13,757 nt of DNA, from assembly GCA_947627835.1 (NCBI GenBank), contig CANQXM010000025.1, positions 1 through 13,757 on the forward strand, written 5' to 3'. The notes beneath the pieces were generated by a model. The model was given only the letters and a program-made list of their open reading frames with translations. It did not search any database and was not told where the DNA came from. Within the stretch, counting starts at the first letter, position 1, and the number at the start of each line of letters is the position of its first letter. The DNA is from an uncultured Bacilli bacterium. GTDB taxonomy: Bacteria > Bacillota_I > Bacilli_A > RF39 > UBA660. Shown in pieces: positions 12,251 through 13,757 of the stretch. The position numbers and the translations under genes were made by a program.

Positions 12251-13757
12251 ATGATTAAATTATTAAAAAACTTTCAAAAAAAAGATTGGTTTTATGCCCT
12301 AATTAGCTTCTTGTTAATTGCATCTCAAGTTTGGTTAGAATTAAAAATGCCAGATTATATGTCTGAAATTACTCAATTAGTTCAAACTGAAGGAAGCAAA
12401 ATGAGTGATATTTTATTAAATGGTGGCTATATGCTTTTATGTGCCTTTGCATCGCTTGTATGTGCCGTCATCACCGGTTATTTTATTGCCAATATCTCAG
12501 CAAGATTTTCCAAAAATATTCGCAAAAGATTATTTAATAAAGTATTAAATTTATCAACGGCATCTTTAAAAGAATTTAAAACCAGTAGTTTAATTACTAG
12601 AACAACCAATGACATTACCCAAATTCAGATGTTTATTGCGATGGGCCTTCAAATGCTGATCAAAGCCCCATTAACAGCTATATGGGCCATTACCAAAATA
12701 TTAAATAAAAGCTGGCAGTGGAGTGCACTAACCGCTTTAGCAGTCGTAATTTTACTATCGACAATTGCCATGATTTTAACAACCGTCTTGCCAAGATTTA
12801 AAATCGTTCAAAAATTAATTGATAAAATTAATAATGTCACGCGTGAAAATTTGACAGGTATTCGGGTAATTCGTGCCTTTAATGCCGAAAAATATCAAGA
12901 AGAAAAATTTAAAGAAGTAAACGAAGACTTAACCAAAACATTAATCTTTAATCAAAAGACCTTTTCAATCATGCAACCGGTGATGTATTTAGTCATGTAC
13001 TTTTTAACATTAGCAATTTATATTATTGGCATTTACTTAATTAAAGATAGTATGATGGCTTCCAAAATTGCCATCTTTGGAGATATGGTCGTCTTTTCTT
13101 CCTATGCAATGCAAGTAATTATGTCCTTTTTAATGCTTGCCATGATCTTTATGATTTTACCAAGAGCCAATGTTTCTGCCAACCGAATTAACGAAGTATT
13201 AGAAACGGCTATCACGATTAAAAACGGAACTAAAAAAGAAGGAAAAGAAAAAGGAACGATTGAATTTAAAAATGTTTCCTTTAAATATCCAGATGCTGAA
13301 GAATACTTACTAGAAGACATTTCATTTAAAGTAGAAAAAGGCCAAACGGTTGCGTTTATTGGATCAACCGGAAGTGGAAAATCAACGCTCATCAACTTAA
13401 TTCCACGATTTTATGATGTTTCAAGTGGAGAAATCTTAATCGATGGCATCAATGTAAAAGACTACGACTTAGAATCTCTTTACAATAAACTCGGATATGT
13501 CTCTCAAAAAGCCGTGATGTTTAAAGATAGTGTAGAAAATAACATTACCTATGGAGAAAATGGCAAACAAAAGAGCCAAGAACTTGTCAAAAAAGCCATC
13601 GAAGTCGCGCAAGCCGAAGAATTCGTTTCCAAGATGGACCAACAAGAAAAAACCCAAATCGCCCAAGGAGGAACCAACATCTCAGGAGGTCAAAAACAAC
13701 GTTTATCGATTGCAAGAGCAATTGCAAAAAATCCAGAAATATTTGTTTTTGATGATA
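12251..13757 (+). CDS. ABC exporter half-transporter, multidrug/lipid type (3' truncated)
   Basis: 502 codons are visible before the window ends. The transmembrane domain (about 1-315) has six hydrophobic helices, roughly at 14-33, 58-80, 129-150, 158-180, 243-265 and 277-303, and the coupling motif TRTTNDI (116-122). The nucleotide-binding domain follows: Walker A GSTGSGKST (371-379), Q-loop Gln419 in SQKAVMF, signature ISGGQ (477-481), and a Walker B ending FVFDD (D501, D502) at the edge. The residue after the Walker B Asp is Asp, not the catalytic Glu. This is typical of the degenerate site in heterodimeric exporters such as BmrCD, LmrCD or TM287/288, so a partner gene probably lies downstream. 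I chose the ATG at 12251, because AAAGGA is 10 bases upstream; the in-frame ATG at 12242 sits one base from that site. The substrate cannot be told. Confidence 0.93.
   Translation, partial: MIKLLKNFQKKDWFYALISFLLIASQVWLELKMPDYMSEITQLVQTEGSKMSDILLNGGYMLLCAFASLVCAVITGYFIANISARFSKNIRKRLFNKVLNLSTASLKEFKTSSLITRTTNDITQIQMFIAMGLQMLIKAPLTAIWAITKILNKSWQWSALTALAVVILLSTIAMILTTVLPRFKIVQKLIDKINNVTRENLTGIRVIRAFNAEKYQEEKFKEVNEDLTKTLIFNQKTFSIMQPVMYLVMYFLTLAIYIIGIYLIKDSMMASKIAIFGDMVVFSSYAMQVIMSFLMLAMIFMILPRANVSANRINEVLETAITIKNGTKKEGKEKGTIEFKNVSFKYPDAEEYLLEDISFKVEKGQTVAFIGSTGSGKSTLINLIPRFYDVSSGEILIDGINVKDYDLESLYNKLGYVSQKAVMFKDSVENNITYGENGKQKSQELVKKAIEVAQAEEFVSKMDQQEKTQIAQGGTNISGGQKQRLSIARAIAKNPEIFVFDD

Noticed and set aside
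13102..13666. Minus-strand open frames inside the ABC exporter gene
   Set aside because: They are antisense to the Walker A and Q-loop coding region, with no independent evidence.
1..13757. Mycoplasma genetic code (TGA as Trp)
   Set aside because: TGA serves as the stop of the first prepilin, ftsY and the Fic-like gene, with following genes starting right there, and Trp is coded by TGG throughout.
741..13757. DGR template repeat within the window
   Set aside because: Reading both strands by eye for blocks such as GTGTTTGCGTTC or its complement gave no second copy. The template would have to lie outside.

Overview
The window comes from an AT-rich, Gram-positive-type genome of the Bacillota, most likely an uncultured gut lineage of class Bacilli close to the Mollicutes (an RF39- or Erysipelotrichales-like group; this placement is inferred). 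Reasons: RNase J, the ftsY-ylxM-ffh order, a CotD-like spore coat protein, ComGC-style prepilins and a DUF2779 nuclease. TGA ends several genes, so it reads the standard bacterial code and not the mycoplasma code.

Layout. 1-740: the 3' end of a gene for a formylglycine-generating-enzyme (FGE/SUMF1)-like surface-type protein. Its last ~120 bases look like the variable region of a diversity-generating retroelement (DGR). 751-783: a terminator shared with the convergent gene rnj (782-2461, minus strand). 2500-2575: back-to-back promoters. 2575-5620: a plus-strand operon of a prepilin-like gene, ftsY, ylxM and ffh (the signal recognition particle pathway), closed by a terminator. 5682-5999: a CotD-like coat protein with its own terminator. 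6091-7836: argS. 7893-8588: uppS. 8639-9448: a Fic-fold protein whose catalytic histidine is replaced by glutamine. 9479-11697: a second prepilin-like gene coupled to a two-nuclease DUF2779 protein. 11764-11970: rpoZ. 12061-12137: tRNA-Ala(UGC). 12251 to the end: the first part of an ABC exporter half-transporter.

Most genes are housekeeping: RNA decay, membrane targeting, tRNA charging, undecaprenyl phosphate supply and RNA polymerase assembly. The accessory signal lies in the DGR-like 3' end of the first gene, two prepilin-like proteins tied to other operons, the altered Fic protein and the double nuclease. Regulation is compact. Intrinsic terminators overlap stop codons, promoters lie inside the terminators of upstream genes, and many promoters use an extended -10 (TATGA followed by the -10 hexamer).

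There is no stretch over 300 bases without a gene. The largest gap (11971-12250) holds the rpoZ terminator tail, the tRNA with its promoter and terminator, and the leader of the ABC gene. No CRISPR array, insertion sequence, rRNA, replication origin or reverse transcriptase was seen.
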